The position numbers and the translations under genes are program-made. Of a stretch of DNA of 64,000 bases, positions 27,660 to 37,209 are shown one piece after another; position 1 is the stretch's first letter; every line of letters begins with the position of its first letter. The DNA is from Alteromonas oceanisediminis (GTDB lineage: Bacteria; Pseudomonadota; Gammaproteobacteria; Enterobacterales; Alteromonadaceae). The notes beneath the pieces were generated by a model that searched no databases, was not told the origin of the DNA, and saw only the letters and a program-made list of their open reading frames with translations. The stretch spans positions 248,001 through 312,000 of the forward strand of contig NZ_JAHCTA010000005.1 of NCBI RefSeq assembly GCF_018474025.1. Reading direction: 5' to 3'.

Positions 27660-28367
27660 TTACGCGTCGACGCTGCCGCAAAAACGGTAGCCTTCACCAT
27701 GGATGGTGACGATAAGCTCGATATCGCCGGGCTCAGACTCAAAGTGTTTGCGAATACGGCGAATGGTCACATCCACAGTACGGTCATTCGGTCGCAACTC
27801 GCGCCCAGTCATCTCCATAATGAGTTGCTCACGAGTGAGAATCTTGCCGGGGTTGCTCAAAAACAAATGCAATGCCCGAAATTCGCTACGCGGCAGCCTG
27901 AATTCGTGGCCATTTGGCGAAATCAAAGAACGGCTATCACCATCCAGCGTCCAACCATTGAAGCTTACGCGGCTAGGTAAGTCGTCATCATCCGCGGCGT
28001 TGTTTGTGCGAGAAAGAAGATTACGCGCGCGTATGGTTAATTCACGTGGGTTAAAGGGCTTAGTCAGATAATCATCCGCGCCAATTTCCAGACCAAGGAT
28101 CCGATCGACATCGTTATCTCGGCCAGTGAGGAAAATCAGGCCGACGTTTTTACGATTACGGACTTCGCGTGCCAGGATCAAGCCATTCTTACCCGGCAGA
28201 TTGATATCCATAATCACAAGGTTAATGGGGTGATTAGTAAAGAAATCATGCATTTGGTCGCCATTTTCGGCCTCAAATACATTGTATCCTTCAGCTTCAA
28301 ACAGACTCTTCAGCGTAGTGCGAGTCACTACTTCATCTTCAACAATTAAAATATTGGGCGTTTGCAT
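27660..28367 (-). CDS. arcA: Aerobic respiration response regulator ArcA
   Basis: OmpR/PhoB-family regulator of redox-responsive genes. The receiver domain (1-120) starts [12 protein letters not shown] and has the acidic pocket E10/D11, the phosphorylation site D54 (VIMDINLPG), T81-region LTGRDND and the [16 protein letters not shown] segment almost as in E. coli ArcA. The winged helix is at about 135-232, with [16 protein letters not shown] and [11 protein letters not shown] separate histidine kinase gene lies 69 bases upstream on the same strand; no arcB-like hybrid kinase is in the window. Confidence 0.95.
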   Translation of the reverse strand: MQTPNILIVEDEVVTRTTLKSLFEAEGYNVFEAENGDQMHDFFTNHPINLVIMDINLPGKNGLILAREVRNRKNVGLIFLTGRDNDVDRILGLEIGADDYLTKPFNPRELTIRARNLLSRTNNAADDDDLPSRVSFNGWTLDGDSRSLISPNGHEFRLPRSEFRALHLFLSNPGKILTREQLIMEMTGRELRPNDRTVDVTIRRIRKHFESEPGDIELIVTIHGEGYRFCGSVDA

Positions 28368-28436
28368 TGTTCTTTTACCGTGTCTAAATCGCGTTTTTCC
28401 TCACCACAGAGTAAGGATTAATCTACCAAATTCAAG

Positions 28437-30116
28437 TTATTCATAACGTCCGCTTAACACTTTGTCAGCTTCCATCACACGCACTGGGAAAATTATATCA
28501 AACTTCACACCATGATCTTTCTGGCTTTCGACCGTGATCGACCCATTTAACGCTTGCGTAACGAGATTATAGACCAAATGCATTCCCAGACCCGAACCGC
28601 CTTGGCCACGCTTCGTGGTGACAAACGGATCGAAGATACGCTTGCGTAAATCTTCGCCGATGCCGCGGCCGTTGTCAGTGTACGTTAACTTTAAATTTCG
28701 TTTGCCAACAATTTCTGCGTGTATAACGATTTCGCCCTGTTCAATACCATCAAATCCATGCAACAGAGAATTCATGATCAAATTGATCAGGATCTGGTTG
28801 ATTGGGCCCGCCTTCGACTCAATACACAGCGCGTCATCGCACTCAACCACAATAGTGTGCTTTAGTTTCTTTAAGCGCGGGCGCAAAGATAGCAGTATTT
28901 CGTCAATAAGCTGGGCTAACGCAAAAACGCGGCTATTTTCAGAGGATTGATCAACGGCGACTTGCTTGAAGCTAGAGATCAATTCAGCTGCGCGATTAAG
29001 ATTACGATAAATGATATTGAGATTCTCTTCGCCCTCGTCAATGAACTTCTGCATCGAACTGGCTTTCAGGCTCTTATTTTCAAAGTCATCTTTAAGCGTT
29101 TTGAGGCGATCTAACATCATCGTTGATGCGGTGACCCCCAATCCAATCGGAGTATTAACCTCATGAGCAACTCCCGCCACCATATCACCCAGCGAAGCCA
29201 TTTTTTCGTTTTGCACGATTTGTCGTTGGAACTGATGCAGTTTTTCCAAGGTTTGAATCAGTTCTTGGTTGGCTTCTTTCAAGGCTGTTGTTCTTTGCCC
29301 GACCATTTCTTCAAGCCCGGCGTTGAGCGACTGATATTCTTGTTCCATTTGGTGGTTCTTCTCAACGTATCCTTGCATACGTTTAAGCAGTGTATTGAGT
29401 GCATCACTTAACTCGCCAAGGTCGGCTGTGCTGGCAACCGACACATGCGCGCCGTATTCGCCGGTGCGCGCGACACGTCGCATAAACTGTGTAAGCGTAT
29501 GTATGGGGTCGGTAATGATGCGCTGGAAGCGCCATGCCAAAAACCCGCTCATGGCCAATACGGCAACAATCAACGCGATGCTGCGCGTCATTGCGCTGTA
29601 CATGTAGCCTTGGTATTGCTGGTCGCTAACGCGGATATACAGTAAACCGATTTCGCCCATTTCCCCGACAATCGGGTACATGTATTCGAAACTTCCGTCG
29701 CCGGCCTTGGGCTCTAAAAGTCTGGCAAGGTCATTGCTGTTACGTTTGGGTTGTTTGGGCTGGCCAATCTTGTCATAGGTGGTCTGAATATTATCATTGC
29801 TCAGTGCATTTTCACCGGTGCCCAACGGGTTTAGATAGACGTGCACGGTCAGGATCGAGGGAATACTGTCAAGATGTTGGAGCACATCATCTGGCCAGCC
29901 GCGCGAGTCGTTTCGATAGAGCTTTTCAACGGTGATGATTTGTTCAGATATCAGATGAGCAAGATTACGAATATCACTCAATCGTTCCGCTTTATGATGC
30001 TGGTGTTCGGTAATGAGTTTTAAACTAACGGCAGCGCCCAACGTAATTGCAGAAACCAACATAACAAGTGTGATGAAGAGAAACTTTATCGAAAGCTTGC
30101 TTGAATGGTCAGCCAT
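28437..30116 (-). CDS. Membrane histidine kinase upstream of arcA
   Basis: Sensor kinase of 559 aa. Membrane helix 1 is at about 12-34 and helix 2 at about 183-203, bounding a periplasmic sensor of about 145 residues with no recognised fold. HAMP (about 200-255), a coiled coil (about 255-310), then the phospho-acceptor H318 in GVAHEVNTPIG, and the ATPase boxes N (NLIMNSLLHG), G1 (TDNGRGIG) and G2 (GGSGLGMHLVYNLV). The H box of HEVNTP type groups it with NtrB/DctB-like kinases. There is no receiver or HPt domain, so it is not ArcB. Being co-oriented just upstream of arcA, it may act on ArcA, but its partner is unproven. Confidence 0.88.
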   Translation of the reverse strand: MADHSSKLSIKFLFITLVMLVSAITLGAAVSLKLITEHQHHKAERLSDIRNLAHLISEQIITVEKLYRNDSRGWPDDVLQHLDSIPSILTVHVYLNPLGTGENALSNDNIQTTYDKIGQPKQPKRNSNDLARLLEPKAGDGSFEYMYPIVGEMGEIGLLYIRVSDQQYQGYMYSAMTRSIALIVAVLAMSGFLAWRFQRIITDPIHTLTQFMRRVARTGEYGAHVSVASTADLGELSDALNTLLKRMQGYVEKNHQMEQEYQSLNAGLEEMVGQRTTALKEANQELIQTLEKLHQFQRQIVQNEKMASLGDMVAGVAHEVNTPIGLGVTASTMMLDRLKTLKDDFENKSLKASSMQKFIDEGEENLNIIYRNLNRAAELISSFKQVAVDQSSENSRVFALAQLIDEILLSLRPRLKKLKHTIVVECDDALCIESKAGPINQILINLIMNSLLHGFDGIEQGEIVIHAEIVGKRNLKLTYTDNGRGIGEDLRKRIFDPFVTTKRGQGGSGLGMHLVYNLVTQALNGSITVESQKDHGVKFDIIFPVRVMEADKVLSGRYE

Positions 30117-30190
30117 CGTGCTGTGAGCCTTTGCAAAGGTCTTGTGTAATAATCACACACTTTACCAACTGCATAGACTTTCGCCAAACA

Positions 30191-30514
30191 CTAATATCGA
30201 AGTAGCTGATTTAATTGTTGTTTTGTTAGGTTCCAGTCGGACAATATCTGGCGCTCTTCAGCACTTAATGCGGTGCTGTCTGATTGTTCGCTAATCAGGG
30301 ATGGGAAATCGCTTAAACATACGCATATTGTCGGCGTTGAGAGCACACCCTGACGCATGATCCTAGGGTCAGTTTTCTTAATAATCAAGCGCTCACAAGG
30401 GCTAGAGGGTGCATCGGCAGCAATGCATTGGCGCGGTTGCTCAGTAGACTGCGCTGTTACCTGAAACGCGATCAGATTCAACACAGCTAGCAGTGAGAAA
30501 TTAGACAGTTTCAC
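30191..30514 (-). CDS. Small secreted hypothetical protein, four cysteines
   Basis: A 107-residue protein with a likely signal peptide (MKLSNFSLLAVLNLIAFQVTAQ, cut after AQS or TAQ). The mature part has four cysteines (QCIA, PCER, ICVC), which could form two disulphides in the periplasm, and ends in a helical segment SAEERQILSDWNLTKQQLNQLL. It starts 14 bases inside the glgA 3' end on the same strand, so the two are probably co-transcribed. No family is recognised. Confidence 0.65.
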   Translation of the reverse strand: MKLSNFSLLAVLNLIAFQVTAQSTEQPRQCIAADAPSSPCERLIIKKTDPRIMRQGVLSTPTICVCLSDFPSLISEQSDSTALSAEERQILSDWNLTKQQLNQLLRY

Positions 30515-31955
30515 GACTTAGGCTCTCATACAAGGCTCGATAGTCTGCTGCGGCTTGCTGCCACGTAAAACGGGTTCGCATGGCTGTTTGCTGCAGCGCC
30601 GCAAATGTTTCAGGCGACTCGTGATAGCAAAGCAGTGCGCGGCGAATGCAATGCAACAACGCTTCTGGTTGCGGTGCTTCAAACATGAAACCTGTGGCTC
30701 TATGCGGTTCAGCCTCGACATCAACCACAGTATCTTTAAGCCCACCGACTCCCCGAACAATGGGTAACGTGCCATAGGCAAGACTATACATTTGGTTCAG
30801 CCCACAAGGCTCAAATTGCGATGGCATCAGGAAAAAATCTGACCCTGCTTCCACCCAGTGTGCATCCTGATTGCTGAACCCCTGAATAAAGGCAAATTTG
30901 GTTGAATACAGTGAACTGAGCTCACTAAGCTGCTGCACAACAGAAGGGTCGCCCGTGCCAACAATCACCAATTGAACGTTATGCTGTAGCAATCTTTTTA
31001 ATATCGGCAAAATGTAGCCGAACCCCTTTTGCTCAGTAAGCCGGCAAACCATGCCAATCAGCGGAGTTTTTTCAGCGATGGGAAGATTGGCACGTTGCTG
31101 CAGCGCAGTTTTACAGCTCGCTTTGCCTGCCATGCTATCGACACTATAGTGATGTTGAATATGGTTGTCGGTGCTAGGATCCCATTGGCTGTAGTCACAG
31201 CCATTTAAAATACCACGCAGCTTTGAAGGCCGCTTCGACAGTAACGCTGATAAACCGTGGCTGCCTAAGTTCGTCAACAATTCCGACGCGTAATTCGGGC
31301 TCACGGTGGTCACAAAATCACAACTGGCGAGGCCAGCTTGCAGGTAATTGGCATAGTCATTTTCGCCGCAAGGCAAATGGCCACTGTGTTCAGCAAGTAT
31401 AGGTACATCGCGATAAGCATACACGCCTTGAAACGCAGCATTGTGGATGGTCAGAATGCTGCGTGTTGCCGCGAATTCATCAATAATCTCAGCACATGTT
31501 GTGCTGCGCATGAAGAACGGTATCAGCGCTGTGTGCCAATCGTTACAGTGAAGTATATCGGGTATAAAACCAATGTTGCTGAGCGCATGCAGCACACTCA
31601 GGGCAAAAAACGCAAAGCGTTGACCGTTATCGGCAAACGCTTCGTAGCCATCGCTGTAGATGCCTTCGCGATGGAAATAGTCCGGGCAGTCAATAAAATA
31701 GACAATCACGCCATGCAGCTCGAGCTGCTTTACCTGAAAGGTGTACCGAGTGGTGCCATAGCGAAAAGACTGAGCCGGACAGGCATCAACCAAAGGGTGC
31801 GTATCGGCAATGCTTTTGTACAACGGCATAATGATACGAACATCGACATCGAGAGATTTTAAAGCAATAGGTAAGCACTTACCAACATCCGCCAATCCAC
31901 CTGTCTTGACGAGATCTTCAACTTCAGATACTGCAAACGCAACTCGCATAGACAT
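30501..31955 (-). CDS. glgA: Glycogen synthase (ADP-glucose type)
   Basis: GT5 glycosyltransferase that transfers glucose from ADP-glucose to glycogen. The N-terminal KTGGLADV motif (K17) binds ADP-glucose; HCNDWHTALIP and the C-terminal PSQFEPCGLNQMYSLAYG with catalytic Glu are present. ATG 31955 is chosen for the TAGG site 4-5 bases upstream and the 484-aa length; ATG two codons later is possible, and the longer frame to 32000 has no family similarity. No other glg gene is nearby, so glgA stands apart from glgBC/glgP here. Confidence 0.93.
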   Translation of the reverse strand: MSMRVAFAVSEVEDLVKTGGLADVGKCLPIALKSLDVDVRIIMPLYKSIADTHPLVDACPAQSFRYGTTRYTFQVKQLELHGVIVYFIDCPDYFHREGIYSDGYEAFADNGQRFAFFALSVLHALSNIGFIPDILHCNDWHTALIPFFMRSTTCAEIIDEFAATRSILTIHNAAFQGVYAYRDVPILAEHSGHLPCGENDYANYLQAGLASCDFVTTVSPNYASELLTNLGSHGLSALLSKRPSKLRGILNGCDYSQWDPSTDNHIQHHYSVDSMAGKASCKTALQQRANLPIAEKTPLIGMVCRLTEQKGFGYILPILKRLLQHNVQLVIVGTGDPSVVQQLSELSSLYSTKFAFIQGFSNQDAHWVEAGSDFFLMPSQFEPCGLNQMYSLAYGTLPIVRGVGGLKDTVVDVEAEPHRATGFMFEAPQPEALLHCIRRALLCYHESPETFAALQQTAMRTRFTWQQAAADYRALYESLSRETV

Positions 31956-32018
31956 TAAACCTACCGATGGCTTATACAATGGCCTACGATGGTAAGCCAC
32001 TCATAGGGTTTTGCAAAC

Positions 32019-33044
32019 TTACTTTTTTGCCGCACTATACACCGTAAACTTGTTTGAGCGAACCAGGTCTGCATGACGATGCAAATACTGTTGGATAGCG
32101 TCGGGATAGGGAAGGAAACGATTCGCTACCAAGGTTAACGATCCGCGCGCGGTCAAGTGCTGGGGGACAGCTTGAATAAAGCGCTCAGTAATCTCGTAAT
32201 CGGTGTCGACACCCGTATGGAAAGGTGGATTCGTCACAATATGATCAAAACGCTTGCTCACCGATCCCAGCCCATGGGACGCCACGATGTCTGCATCCAT
32301 TCCATTAATAGCCGCCGTGTGTTCACACGCCTTTAACGCAAGCGCACTGACATCACTGAACGTCACCGAAATTGTGGGTTGGCGAGAGGCAATGTATGCG
32401 CCAATCACGCCCGAGCCGCAGGCAAAATCAAGAGCATGTTTACCTTGCAGCAACGGTAAATTTTCCAGTAGTAATTGTGTGCCAGCATCTAAAGTACCGT
32501 GGCTAAAAACACCCGGCAAAGAGGCAACCGGCCAACGATGCGAGTTGATGTCATACTCTTGGATCGTCAGATATCGCTCAATCGAGAACGGACTGACGTT
32601 TGCCGTGCTTGTCGTACACCACATCGCACAATGACGCGCTGAATCATGCTTTACGCTACTGCCAAAGTGCTTGTTGAGTTGTTTGCCAACACTCTTTATG
32701 CCGGCATCATTGCTGCCCACAACGGCGATAGTACCGCCGGGTTTGACCACATCGCGCAGATTGTCTAACAACATATCAAGATGCGCCTTGGCTTTGGGAA
32801 GATACACAATCGCTCCGTCGAAACCGGTTTGGTCTATCGTGGCGCCAAACCACTGCGGACAATTTGCATTTATGCTCGCTGTGGCGGCCAGTTGATACTG
32901 GTCATAATACTGATGGAATCCTGCAATATCGCTATCTGCCAGTTCAGTGAAAATAGACGGATCGGTTGGATTGACTAACAGCCATCGTCCTGACTGAAAT
33001 AAATCAATGTTACGCAGAACGACTTGGCTTGACGGGGTCAACAT
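32019..33044 (-). CDS. rsmC: 16S rRNA m2G1207 methyltransferase RsmC
   Basis: Modifies G1207 of 16S rRNA using S-adenosylmethionine. It has the tandem structure of the family: a degenerate N-terminal methyltransferase-like half (1-160) and a C-terminal catalytic half with the SAM loop LDFACGSGVIGAYIA and the catalytic NPPFH motif (VTNPPFHTG). The length of 341 aa is typical. The ATG directly follows the trmB stop with no gap on the same strand, so the two methyltransferase genes form a unit. Confidence 0.93.
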   Translation of the reverse strand: MLTPSSQVVLRNIDLFQSGRWLLVNPTDPSIFTELADSDIAGFHQYYDQYQLAATASINANCPQWFGATIDQTGFDGAIVYLPKAKAHLDMLLDNLRDVVKPGGTIAVVGSNDAGIKSVGKQLNKHFGSSVKHDSARHCAMWCTTSTANVSPFSIERYLTIQEYDINSHRWPVASLPGVFSHGTLDAGTQLLLENLPLLQGKHALDFACGSGVIGAYIASRQPTISVTFSDVSALALKACEHTAAINGMDADIVASHGLGSVSKRFDHIVTNPPFHTGVDTDYEITERFIQAVPQHLTARGSLTLVANRFLPYPDAIQQYLHRHADLVRSNKFTVYSAAKK

Positions 33045-33764
33045 TCAGTTCACTCGCTTAAATAGTAGGTCCCACACGCCGTGACCTAATTTTTGACCAC
33101 GTGTTTCGAACTTGGTGATCGGGCGATAATCGGGTCTGGGAACATAATCATCAGTATCTGACATATTCTCGAAATGTGGGTTAGCACGCATGACATCAAG
33201 CATATGATGCGCGTACGGCTCCCAATCAGTCGCCATGTGAAAGTGCCCACCCAGCGCTATTTTTGCGCGTAACTTTTCAACAAAGTCGGGTTGAACGATG
33301 CGACGTTTATGGTGACGTTTTTTATGCCAGGGATCAGGAAAATAGAGTTGCACGCGACTTAAAGCTTCATCAGCGATGCAGTGCGCTAAGATCTCAACCG
33401 CATCATGCTCGAACACCCGTAAGTTTGTAATACCGGCTTCATCTGCATCGGCTAAACAAGCGCCAACACCAGGACGATGAACCTCAATGCCGATAAAGTT
33501 GGTTTCAGGTGCTTGCACAGCCATCTCAACCAGCGACTTACCCATGCCAAAACCGATTTCAAACACCACAGGGTTATCGTTACCAAAGACATGTTGCATA
33601 TTCAGCAAGCCATCATCGATACTTAAGCCCATCGCAGGCCAGCACTTTTCCAGCGCACGCCCTTGTGCCTTGGTAAGACGCCCTTCGCGCTTAACAAAGC
33701 TTTTCACTTTACTGACATAAACGCCAGCGGCTTCGGCTTCCGCCTGATTTTTAAATTGACCCAT
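33045..33764 (-). CDS. trmB: tRNA (guanine-N7)-methyltransferase TrmB
   Basis: Makes m7G46 in tRNA variable loops. Conserved blocks are [15 protein letters not shown] (SAM binding), [15 protein letters not shown], and [16 protein letters not shown], the family signature. The C-terminal [17 protein letters not shown] motif contributes tRNA recognition. The length is 239 aa, as in E. coli. It precedes rsmC immediately; the 104 bases upstream of its start should contain the promoter. Confidence 0.96.
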   Translation of the reverse strand: MGQFKNQAEAEAAGVYVSKVKSFVKREGRLTKAQGRALEKCWPAMGLSIDDGLLNMQHVFGNDNPVVFEIGFGMGKSLVEMAVQAPETNFIGIEVHRPGVGACLADADEAGITNLRVFEHDAVEILAHCIADEALSRVQLYFPDPWHKKRHHKRRIVQPDFVEKLRAKIALGGHFHMATDWEPYAHHMLDVMRANPHFENMSDTDDYVPRPDYRPITKFETRGQKLGHGVWDLLFKRVN

Positions 33765-33868
33765 ACGTTGGACTCATTGTGAAGCTAATCGCAAATTTCG
33801 CGGCATTATCCAAGGTTAGCGGACGATTGCAAATTTGACGAGCCTGCCTGTCACTTTTAAGGGGCAGC

Positions 33869-34573
33869 CTAATCCATATCGGCTATCAATGCCGCGATAT
33901 TGTCTGGTTGCGTCAGTGGCATCATATGCGCCGTATTCGTGAGCATGCATAACTTTACGTGAGGGCGTTTAGCAAGCGTAGCAATAGCGTTTGCATCAGC
34001 AATGCTGTCGTGTTCACTGCATATCAGTTGAATCGGGATCGATAGCGAGAGAAGAGCGTTAGTGAGATCTTCTCGCTCACTGGTTGCGATAAACTGCGCT
34101 TTTAGCGTTGCCGCCCCTAAATCATTTGCCATATCAAGCACGGGTTGAACCAGCGCTGGCTGCTGTCGCTCAGCATCGGTAAAAAAGCGCTTTAGATATT
34201 CGTCTGAAAATCGGGCGTTACCCCGCTTCAGTGCATTCAGTGTTGTTTGGCGCTGCGCTTGCTCGATGGATGACAAGCCTGCCGGATTATACCCTATTAG
34301 TGTTAACGACTTGACACGTTGGCTTTTTACTTGCGCTAAAGCGGCGAGCAAGGCGATGTAACCCCCCATGGAGTAGCCGACCAAATGCACAGGGTGTGTT
34401 GCTCGGTCGATGCGGTCACAACAGAGTGCGAGCATCTCTGCTTTCGAGTTAGCCCACTGAAGAGGAACGTAATAACGCTCCCGAATTGAGAGGTGTTGCC
34501 AGCAAGGCATCCAGATCCGCTCGTCACAAAGTGTTCCCGGTAAAAAAATCGTGGGTGAATCGATCGAAATCAT
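33869..34573 (-). CDS. Alpha/beta-fold hydrolase
   Basis: A 234-aa hydrolase with the nucleophile elbow GYSMGG, an oxyanion segment FLPGTLCDERIW near the N-terminus, an acid segment LICSEHDSIAD and the catalytic His in TAHMMPL. The small lid and overall size resemble BioH-like and esterase-type members; the substrate is unknown. ATG 34573 gives a normal start; the frame is open for 23 more codons up to the mutY start region, but that part has no hydrolase features. It is divergent from mutY with about 70 bases between starts. Confidence 0.8.
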   Translation of the reverse strand: MISIDSPTIFLPGTLCDERIWMPCWQHLSIRERYYVPLQWANSKAEMLALCCDRIDRATHPVHLVGYSMGGYIALLAALAQVKSQRVKSLTLIGYNPAGLSSIEQAQRQTTLNALKRGNARFSDEYLKRFFTDAERQQPALVQPVLDMANDLGAATLKAQFIATSEREDLTNALLSLSIPIQLICSEHDSIADANAIATLAKRPHVKLCMLTNTAHMMPLTQPDNIAALIADMD

Positions 34574-34644
34574 TAACTCGCTCGTTATCGTTGCTTTATT
34601 GATATCATACGCCAATCCATCGCACACAGCTAAGCACACCAAAT

Positions 34645-35682
34645 ATGACGTTTGCTCAACGGGTTTTACAATGGTTTGACCGTCACGGTAGGAAAGACTT
34701 GCCGTGGCAACAGGACATCACCCCCTATCGTGTGTGGGTGTCTGAAATTATGCTGCAGCAAACGCAAGTCACCACAGTCATTCCCTACTTCCTGCGCTTT
34801 ATGCAGTCATTCCCGACCGTGCAGGCATTAGCCAACGCGGATAATGATGCAGTACTTCAGCATTGGACGGGTCTGGGTTATTACGCGCGAGCGCGTAATT
34901 TGCATAAGGCTGCGCAACTCATTTGTGAGCAGCACCAGGGGCGTTTTCCCACACAGTTTGAAGACGTGGTCGCGCTACCCGGCATCGGGCGTTCGACAGC
35001 GGGCGCCATTCTAGCGATTGCTGAACGACAGCGGTACCCCATTCTGGATGGCAACGTAAAAAGGGTACTGGCGCGCTATTTTGCTGTGGAAGGTTGGCCC
35101 GGAGTCAGTGCCGTCAGTGACACGTTGTGGCGCTATGCTGATGACGTAATGGAAAACGAGCGACCGCATCATTACACACAGGCGATGATGGATTTGGGTG
35201 CCACAGTATGCACTCGCAGCAAGCCTCGATGCGAGTCTTGCCCGCTGGTAGAGGGTTGCCTTGCCTATGCACAAGGTCAGCAAAGTGCTTATCCAGGTAA
35301 AAAACCTAAAAAAGAAACGCCGGTACGCTCAGTAACATTGGCTATCCCTTTCTATCGTGGCAGCGTATTGATGCTTAAGCGGCCACCGACAGGCATATGG
35401 GGCGGCTTGTGGAGCTTTGCAGAGCTGCAAAGTGATGAAACGATACGCGCTTGGGCGGCATCGAACGGGTTTACTGACATCAAAACGCAGCCACTGGAGC
35501 CATTTCGGCATACTTTCAGTCATTTCCATTTAGATATTCAGCCAGTGCTGTTGTTTTTGTCGGAAATAGTCCAACATAAGATACAAGAAGACGGTGCGCG
35601 TTGGTTTGACGTCTCAAAACCATTAAGTGTGGGCGTTTCTGCGCCAACAGAGAAAATCATTAGCACCGTGAAATCGTTATAG
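34645..35682 (+). CDS. mutY: Adenine DNA glycosylase MutY
   Basis: Base-excision repair glycosylase that removes adenine opposite 8-oxoguanine. Catalytic E34 ([10 protein letters not shown]) and D135 (LDGNVKRV) match E37 and D138 of E. coli. The helix-hairpin-helix [12 protein letters not shown] and the [4Fe-4S] ligands C189, C196, C199 and C205 (C-X6-C-X2-C-X5-C) are intact. The C-terminal NUDIX-like domain (about 225-345) recognises oxoG. It is followed after 15 bases by yggX, the usual mutY-yggX pair. Confidence 0.97.
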   Translation: MTFAQRVLQWFDRHGRKDLPWQQDITPYRVWVSEIMLQQTQVTTVIPYFLRFMQSFPTVQALANADNDAVLQHWTGLGYYARARNLHKAAQLICEQHQGRFPTQFEDVVALPGIGRSTAGAILAIAERQRYPILDGNVKRVLARYFAVEGWPGVSAVSDTLWRYADDVMENERPHHYTQAMMDLGATVCTRSKPRCESCPLVEGCLAYAQGQQSAYPGKKPKKETPVRSVTLAIPFYRGSVLMLKRPPTGIWGGLWSFAELQSDETIRAWAASNGFTDIKTQPLEPFRHTFSHFHLDIQPVLLFLSEIVQHKIQEDGARWFDVSKPLSVGVSAPTEKIISTVKSL

Positions 35683-35697
35683 CAATCAGAGAACCTT

Positions 35698-35970
35698 ATG
35701 AGCAGAACAGTACATTGCCAGCACCTGGATAAAGAAGCTGAAGGGCTTGAATTTCAATTATACCCCGGCGAGTTAGGCAAGAAAATCTACGACAATATTT
35801 CCAAAGAAGCGTGGATGGAGTGGCAAAAAAAACAGACCATGTTGATCAACGAAAATAAGCTCAACATGATGCAGCCAGAAGCGCGTAGTTTTTTAGAAGA
35901 AAAAATGAAAGCGTTTTTATTTGAAGGGATTGAGCCGACCATCGAAGGGTATGTGCCGCAAAAGAAGTAG
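35698..35970 (+). CDS. yggX: Fe(2+)-trafficking protein YggX
   Basis: Small protein linked to iron handling and protection of Fe-S clusters from oxidation. The start [10 protein letters not shown] with Cys7 and the PG.LGK.IY.NISKEAW.EW segment are diagnostic. The length is 90 aa, as in E. coli. It is downstream of mutY, whose Fe-S cluster it may help maintain. Confidence 0.95.
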   Translation: MSRTVHCQHLDKEAEGLEFQLYPGELGKKIYDNISKEAWMEWQKKQTMLINENKLNMMQPEARSFLEEKMKAFLFEGIEPTIEGYVPQKK

Positions 35971-36049
35971 GTAACACGATGTTATCGCCCCAAGAACACC
36001 GGTTTTTGTTGAAACTTTCGCCATACGCGTGAAACTTTGATAAAAACGG

Positions 36050-36078
36050 TTGACATATTTAGGCGAAATCCGTTTAAT
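36050..36078 (+). promoter_or_regulatory. Sigma-70 promoter of the tRNA-Phe gene
   Basis: TTGACA at 36050-36055 and TTTAAT at 36073-36078 are separated by exactly 17 bases. A GC-rich discriminator (ACGCGTCC) follows, as in stringently controlled stable-RNA promoters. The mature tRNA begins 35 bases after the -10 box. Confidence 0.85.
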
Positions 36079-36113
36079 ACGCGTCCTCAGCGAAAGAGCT
36101 TGCTCATATCGCT

Positions 36114-36189
36114 GCCCGGATAGCTCAGTTGGTAGAGCAGCGGATTGAAAATCCGCGTGTCCCTGGTTCGATCCCGGGTCCGGGCACCA
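36114..36189 (+). tRNA. tRNA-Phe (GAA)
   Basis: A 76-base cloverleaf: acceptor GCCCGGA pairs with TCCGGGC, D arm GCTCAGTTGGTAGAGC, anticodon arm with GAA at 36147-36149 in loop TTGAAAA, T arm with GTTCGATCC, and an encoded CCA end at 36187-36189. It stands alone with its own promoter and terminator, between yggX and an opposing gene. Confidence 0.98.
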
Positions 36190-36199
36190 TTATTCTCTA

Positions 36200-36227
36200 A
36201 GCCCTGCAAGCAATTGCGGGGCTTTTT
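36200..36227 (+). terminator. Intrinsic terminator after tRNA-Phe
   Basis: A 10-bp stem (36200-36209 with 36214-36223, one G-T pair) with a GCAA tetraloop is followed by five T residues. It begins 11 bases after the tRNA CCA end. Confidence 0.9.
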
Positions 36228-36238
36228 CAATTTTAGCT

Positions 36239-36892
36239 CTAGATCGAGTCAGCGCTACGCGGCGCATCCCTGCCGGTAACTGCGCGTGGAAACTTATTTT
36301 TGCGTCGGCATCGGAACAGCAGCGCTCCAGTGATAAACAAGGCAAGTGCACTCGGCTCGCTAACTTCCACAGATTCGAAAACAGCCCATTTGGTTGGCGC
36401 GCAACTGCTACAAACTCTGGATGCCATGAGACTATCGCGGTCACCTAATAGTCCGCTACCTGAAGCACCCCACGTTCCCGAAGAAGCAGAATAGCTAAGC
36501 ATGCGAACGCTATAAAAGGCGTTTGCTACGTAGGGCACGAATAACGCATCCAGAGTGCGTAATGAGCCAGTAAATAACTGTCCACCCAGATTCCCCGGTT
36601 GCACGTTACTTAACACTAAAGCGTCAAGAATAGCGTTAGCGGCGATAGCTGCGCTTCTACTGTCAGCAAATGTTAAATCTGCAGTGGTAGCCGTTGTGCC
36701 ATACACTTGGTTGAATGTTCCAGGCAGAAATCTCACATTAAACCAGCCGAAGTCGCCTATTTTCAGTTCTTTGATCCCAGTCACATAATTCATCTGCTCA
36801 CTGTCGTACTCAATAATGGCAGCCTGACTGGAAGCCGAGAAACTAAGCAAGATTCCGAGAGTTATCACCATCTTTCGAATGGAATAGTTCAC
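36239..36892 (-). CDS. Secreted protein with PEP-CTERM-like sorting signal
   Basis: A 217-aa protein with signal peptide (VNYSIRKMVITLGILLSFSASSQAA) and a C-terminal SEPSALALFITGALLFRCRRK segment: an S/P-E-P motif, hydrophobic helix and basic cluster as in PEP-CTERM substrates of exosortase. GTG 36892 is the best start because AGGAGT lies exactly 4 bases upstream; ATG codons at 36913 and upstream lack such a site. The C-terminus runs about 17 residues past the basic cluster, longer than usual. Cargo function is unknown; PEP-CTERM proteins are usually delivered to the envelope or biofilm matrix. No exosortase gene is in the window. Confidence 0.72.
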   Translation of the reverse strand: MNYSIRKMVITLGILLSFSASSQAAIIEYDSEQMNYVTGIKELKIGDFGWFNVRFLPGTFNQVYGTTATTADLTFADSRSAAIAANAILDALVLSNVQPGNLGGQLFTGSLRTLDALFVPYVANAFYSVRMLSYSASSGTWGASGSGLLGDRDSLMASRVCSSCAPTKWAVFESVEVSEPSALALFITGALLFRCRRKNKFPRAVTGRDAPRSADSI

Positions 36893-37209
36893 TTTTACTC
36901 CTAATATATTCATTGTGTTTTCCGGCACCGAATATACCAGCATAAATGTGCAAAAAATGTGACTTTTGACGGCGCTACCCAACGCGCTCTAGTTTGAAAG
37001 CAACTTTTCCGTTTGATATTTTCTACCAAGTCAGACGCTATAGGCTATCGTTCAAGACGACAAATCCGGAGTCATTACGATTGTGGTTTCAAGGTATTGG
37101 GCTTGACCTGAGTTGGCGCTCATGTTCATCGATTTGCCATGTCAAAATCACCGATATCGACGCCCCCAACGTCGGTGAAATAGAAACGGAGTAGAAAAAA
37201 TGTGCGCAC
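36893..37209. other. 317-bp gap between two minus-strand genes
   Basis: It lies upstream of the PEP-CTERM-like gene and downstream of the beta-helix gene, so it should carry the promoter of the former and the terminator of the latter. A TATATT box is visible on the minus strand near 36927-36932, but without a good -35. A 66-codon plus-strand frame (36994-37194) has no ribosome site or recognisable features and is not called. No clear hairpin terminator was found. Confidence 0.5.

Noticed and set aside
31338-31862. 174-codon plus-strand frame opposite glgA
   Set aside because: The minus-strand glgA reading has all GT5 motifs; this frame is a shadow.
36994-37194. 66-codon plus-strand frame in the 317-bp gap
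   Set aside because: No ribosome site, no family features, and the flanking genes are on the other strand.
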